Shown: in pieces, positions 6,143-8,504 of the stretch
How positions within the stretch are numbered: position 1 is the stretch's first letter
How the letters are laid out: each line of letters opens with the position of its first letter
Assembly: GCA_964516635.1 (NCBI GenBank)
Contig: CAZEZY010000106.1
Coordinates: forward strand, 1 to 8,504
Origin: CAZEZY01 sp964516635
GTDB taxonomy: Bacteria; Pseudomonadota; Gammaproteobacteria; Burkholderiales; Burkholderiaceae_C
Direction of reading: 5' to 3'
Length of the DNA stretch: 8,504 nt
Notes under the pieces: generated by a model
The model's database searches: none
The model's input: the letters and a program-made list of their open reading frames with translations, nothing else
What the model was told of the DNA's origin: nothing
Made by a program: the position numbers and the translations under genes

Positions 6143-6667
6143 ATGAAACGATGGCTTCCCCTGGTTTTCTTCTTCGTGTTGGCCGGTTTCTTTGCCAAAG
6201 GCCTGTTCCTCAACCCGCGTGAAGTGCCTTCGCCCTTCATCGGCAAGGCGGCCCCCCTCTTCACGCTACCGGTTGTGGGGCAAGCGGACCAGTCCTTCAC
6301 GACGACCGATATGAGTGGTCAGGTTTGGCTGCTGAACGTGTGGGCGCCTTGGTGCACTTCTTGCCGGATTGAGCACAAGTTTCTGATGGCTCTGGCTGAA
6401 AGCCGGACTGCACCGCCCATCGTGGGACTCAACTGGAAAGACAGGAACCGCGATGCTGAACGACTGTTGATGCAAACCGGCAACCCTTATGTGGCGGTTC
6501 CCGACGACCTGTCGGGTCGGGTCGGCATCGACTGGGGCGTGACGGGAACCCCTGAGACCTACCTGATGGATGCCCAGGGCACGGTGCGGCTCAAACACGT
6601 GGGTCCGATTGACCGCGACATCTGGATCAACAAGTTTGTGCCCAAAATCAAGGAGCTTGGTGCATGA
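6143..6667 (+). CDS. ccmG: Periplasmic thiol:disulfide oxidoreductase CcmG/DsbE
   Basis: CcmG is a membrane-tethered thioredoxin that reduces disulfides in CcmH or the apocytochrome before heme attachment. The 174-residue protein has an N-terminal anchor (about 5-22) and a thioredoxin domain (about 33-172). The active site is WCTSC (70-74), with Cys71 and Cys74. The cis-Pro is P137 in VTGTPETYLMD, the family pattern. The conserved PLFTLP segment (38-43) lies before the first strand. The start has a full AAGGAG (6129-6134) 8 nt upstream, inside the end of ccmF. The stop overlaps the ccmH start by ATGA. DsbE is a synonym; the operon position excludes a general Dsb role. Confidence 0.96.
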   Translation: MKRWLPLVFFFVLAGFFAKGLFLNPREVPSPFIGKAAPLFTLPVVGQADQSFTTTDMSGQVWLLNVWAPWCTSCRIEHKFLMALAESRTAPPIVGLNWKDRNRDAERLLMQTGNPYVAVPDDLSGRVGIDWGVTGTPETYLMDAQGTVRLKHVGPIDRDIWINKFVPKIKELGA

Positions 6668-7179
6668 CGGCCCGTCCTCTCAAGCGGTATGGGTTGCCGG
6701 TGGCGTGTGCCATGTGGTGGTTCATGACGCTCTCCGCTGGAGCCAATGAACCCTCCCAGCCTGCAGCCCCCGCTGCCTCACCGATCGCTCAACCCCTGTT
6801 GAACGATGCGATGGTCGAGACGCGTTTGAGGGAGTTGTCCAAAGAACTGCGTTGCGTGGTGTGTCAAAACGAAGCCTTGTCGGATTCACCCGCCGATCTG
6901 GCTGAATCCATGCGTCAGGAAATTCGTGATCTGATGCGGTCTGGCAAGTCCGATCAGGAGGTGATCGACTTTCTGACCGCACGGTACGGCGACTTTGTCC
7001 TTTTTCGTCCCCCCTTCAAACCGTTGACCTACTTGTTGTGGATAGGTCCGTTTGTGTTTTTGGGTTTTGGCGTCGTGGTCTGGGTTGTGGCACTGCGTGC
7101 GCGCCGCACCTTTAAAAGCACGCCGGTGTCACGTGAACAGATTGCGGCTGCTGCCCGACTTCTGGAAGACAAGCCATGA
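6664..7179 (+). CDS. ccmH: Cytochrome c maturation thiol protein CcmH (short form)
   Basis: CcmH (CycL/Ccl2 type) is the redox subunit of the heme ligation complex; it interacts with the apocytochrome CXXCH and is reduced by CcmG. At 171 residues it is the short form, without the TPR domain that is fused to it in E. coli. A cleavable signal peptide is likely at 1-27 (hydrophobic core followed by AGA). The conserved LRCVVCQN motif is at 62-69 with Cys64 and Cys67, in the expected three-helix periplasmic domain that ends in YGDFVLFRPPF. A single membrane segment lies at about 122-145, before a short cytoplasmic tail. An Ala/Pro-rich linker (31-43) follows the signal peptide. AAGGAG (6650-6655) sits 8 nt before the ATG, inside ccmG. 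Confidence 0.96.
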   Translation: MTARPLKRYGLPVACAMWWFMTLSAGANEPSQPAAPAASPIAQPLLNDAMVETRLRELSKELRCVVCQNEALSDSPADLAESMRQEIRDLMRSGKSDQEVIDFLTARYGDFVLFRPPFKPLTYLLWIGPFVFLGFGVVVWVVALRARRTFKSTPVSREQIAAAARLLEDKP

Positions 7180-8456
7180 ATCCATTCTGGTCCATCACGA
7201 TTTTCTGGGTTCTGGCTGCAGGTGCCGTGGCTTTGGCTTTGGCATTCGTATTGCCTTGGCTGCTGCGCCAGCGTGGAGTCGAGCGCAGCCTGGCCGCTCG
7301 TCGGGACATCAACCTGGCCGTTTATCGCGACCAGATGAATGACCTGTCGGCCGAGTATGCCAACGGCCAACTCACGGAGGCACAGTACCTGGCCAGCAAA
7401 CTCGAACTCGAGACCCGCGCTGCCGAGGATGCACTGGCGCAAGAAGAACTTGCATCTGCCCCGGCATCCAGTCGACGGCTGGGTTACGGACTGGCGGTCG
7501 CATTGCCTCTGGCAACGATTTCACTCTATGCCTGGCTGGGCAACCCCAATGCCTTGATGGCTGGCGCCAGTGGGTCGAATGCGGTCGCCATGGCATCCCA
7601 GCCGACCGAGGCCGATATCCAGGCCATCATTCAGCGCATCGAGGAACGCGCCAAGGCCAGTCCCAACGACATCGAGGTCTGGGAAACCCTGGCCAATGCC
7701 CAGGCCATGCTGAACCGCTGGCCTGAGGCCCTCAAAGCCTATGAAAAATCGTTTGAGCTGGCGCCGAACAAGGCTTCGGTCTTGAGTGGGTACGCCGAGG
7801 CCTTGGCGATGACGGGTGATCTGTTGATGGCTGGCAGACCCATGGAGATGGTGAGCATGGCCCTTCAAATCGATCCGAACGACCGAAAAGGACTCGAATT
7901 GTCGGCGATCCATGCCTTCCAGAATCAGGACTATGCCGAATCGGCTCAGTTTCTGGACCGGTTGCTGCGACTCGTGTCGCCTGAAATGCCTTACGCGCAA
8001 GAGATTCTGAGAATGCGCAATGAAGCGCTTCGTCTGGCTGAACGGGGTGATTCTGCCCAGGCCATGGCTGCTCCATCGCCTTCGAATGTCGCCCCTCGGC
8101 CAACGGACACAAACGTCGCTAGCGTGGCCGGCAGCGTGGAAGTGTCTCCGGCGCTTCAATCCCGGGTTCGTGCCGAAAGCACCATCTACCTGATTGCCCG
8201 CTCTGCTGAAGGTGGCCCTCCCTTGGCAGCGGCTCGTGTTGCCATGGGCGTTTTTCCGATGTCTTTCCGCCTCGATGACCACATGGCCATGAATCCGTCC
8301 AATACCCTGTCTGATCACCAGAAAGTGGAACTGGTGGCCCGCATCTCGGCCTCGGGGAGTCCCATGGCGCAGTCAGGCGATCTGGAAGGACGGGTGGTGG
8401 GTGTCGCGGTGGGTGCAAAGAACGTGAAGGTGGTGATCGACCGGGTCGTGCCCTAG
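7176..8456 (+). CDS. ccmI: Cytochrome c maturation protein CcmI/CycH, TPR apocytochrome chaperone
   Basis: CcmI binds the C-terminal helix of apocytochrome c and delivers it to the CcmFH heme-ligation complex. The 426-residue protein has two membrane segments (about 7-30 and 102-121) joined by a cytoplasmic loop with a predicted helical region, including the RDINLAVYRDQMNDL pattern typical of the family (residues 43-57). A periplasmic TPR region spans about 145-293, with recognisable units around VWETLANAQAMLNRWPEALKA and the next one starting near residue 200. A low-complexity Ala/Pro/Ser linker (294-317) leads to a C-terminal beta-rich domain (about 318-426), also found in CycH of other beta- and gammaproteobacteria. 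The start overlaps the ccmH stop (ATGA) with GGAAG 7 nt upstream. It is the last ccm gene in this operon. Confidence 0.94.
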   Translation: MNPFWSITIFWVLAAGAVALALAFVLPWLLRQRGVERSLAARRDINLAVYRDQMNDLSAEYANGQLTEAQYLASKLELETRAAEDALAQEELASAPASSRRLGYGLAVALPLATISLYAWLGNPNALMAGASGSNAVAMASQPTEADIQAIIQRIEERAKASPNDIEVWETLANAQAMLNRWPEALKAYEKSFELAPNKASVLSGYAEALAMTGDLLMAGRPMEMVSMALQIDPNDRKGLELSAIHAFQNQDYAESAQFLDRLLRLVSPEMPYAQEILRMRNEALRLAERGDSAQAMAAPSPSNVAPRPTDTNVASVAGSVEVSPALQSRVRAESTIYLIARSAEGGPPLAAARVAMGVFPMSFRLDDHMAMNPSNTLSDHQKVELVARISASGSPMAQSGDLEGRVVGVAVGAKNVKVVIDRVVP

Positions 8457-8464
8457 TCCGGCCC

Positions 8465-8485
8465 GTTTCTTTTTGAAACATTTTT
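8465..8485 (+). terminator. Weak terminator-like hairpin after ccmI
   Basis: GTTTC (8465-8469) and GAAAC (8475-8479) form a 5-bp AT-rich stem around a T5 loop, followed by A and five T (8481-8485). It starts 9 nt after the ccmI stop. The stem is weak, so partial or no termination is quite possible; downstream genes may be read through. Confidence 0.35.
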
Positions 8486-8502
8486 GACCCCGTCTGCGTT
8501 GA
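8474..8502 (+). promoter_or_regulatory. Possible ECF-sigma type promoter at the window edge
   Basis: TGAAACATTTTT (8474-8485) resembles a -35 element of the AAC type used by extracytoplasmic-function sigma factors. CGTTGA (8497-8502) begins 17 nt after the AAC and resembles the CGT-type -10. Any gene it serves lies beyond the window. It overlaps the terminator-like hairpin, so one of the two readings may be accidental. Confidence 0.25.
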
Positions 8503-8504
8503 GT

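Overview
The window reads as a chromosomal segment of a GC-rich betaproteobacterium, probably in the Burkholderiales and perhaps Comamonadaceae. This rests on the style of the aconitase B C-terminus and of the Ccm proteins and is an inference; no 16S or other marker is present. No mobile elements, tRNAs, rRNAs or CRISPR arrays were seen.

Layout. (1) Bases 1-674 hold the 3' end of acnB, the TCA-cycle aconitase B, closed by a strong intrinsic terminator with a UUCG tetraloop (701-724). (2) On the minus strand, converging on acnB, lies a 140-residue protein (730-1152). It has one N-terminal membrane anchor and what looks like a thioredoxin-type fold without the CXXC motif. (3) A 185-bp divergent intergenic region (1153-1337) carries a 14-bp hairpin and a smaller hairpin plus T-run directly before the next start codon. 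(4) Bases 1338-8456 contain a complete System I cytochrome c maturation operon, ccmABCDEFGHI, all on the plus strand. Its genes are almost all translationally coupled by ATGA overlaps or gaps of 1-3 nt. The one exception is a 113-nt gap between ccmE and ccmF that contains two inverted repeats. (5) The last 48 bases hold a weak hairpin with a T-run and a sequence resembling an ECF-sigma promoter.

How the genes work together. CcmA (ATPase) and CcmB (membrane subunit) form the ABC transporter that releases holo-CcmE from CcmC. CcmC and the small CcmD load heme onto the conserved His of the heme chaperone CcmE. CcmF, with CcmH and CcmI, is the synthetase that transfers heme to the CXXCH motif of apocytochrome c. 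CcmG and CcmH are the thiol redox proteins that keep that motif reduced, and CcmI binds the apocytochrome. CcmH and CcmI are separate genes here, unlike the fused CcmH of E. coli. All nine proteins look intact, with their diagnostic motifs present.

The coding content is mostly well-known housekeeping. The least explained items are the degenerate, Met-rich thioredoxin-like protein divergent from the operon and the RNA/DNA structures in the ccm leader and in the ccmE-ccmF gap. No clearly new system was found.
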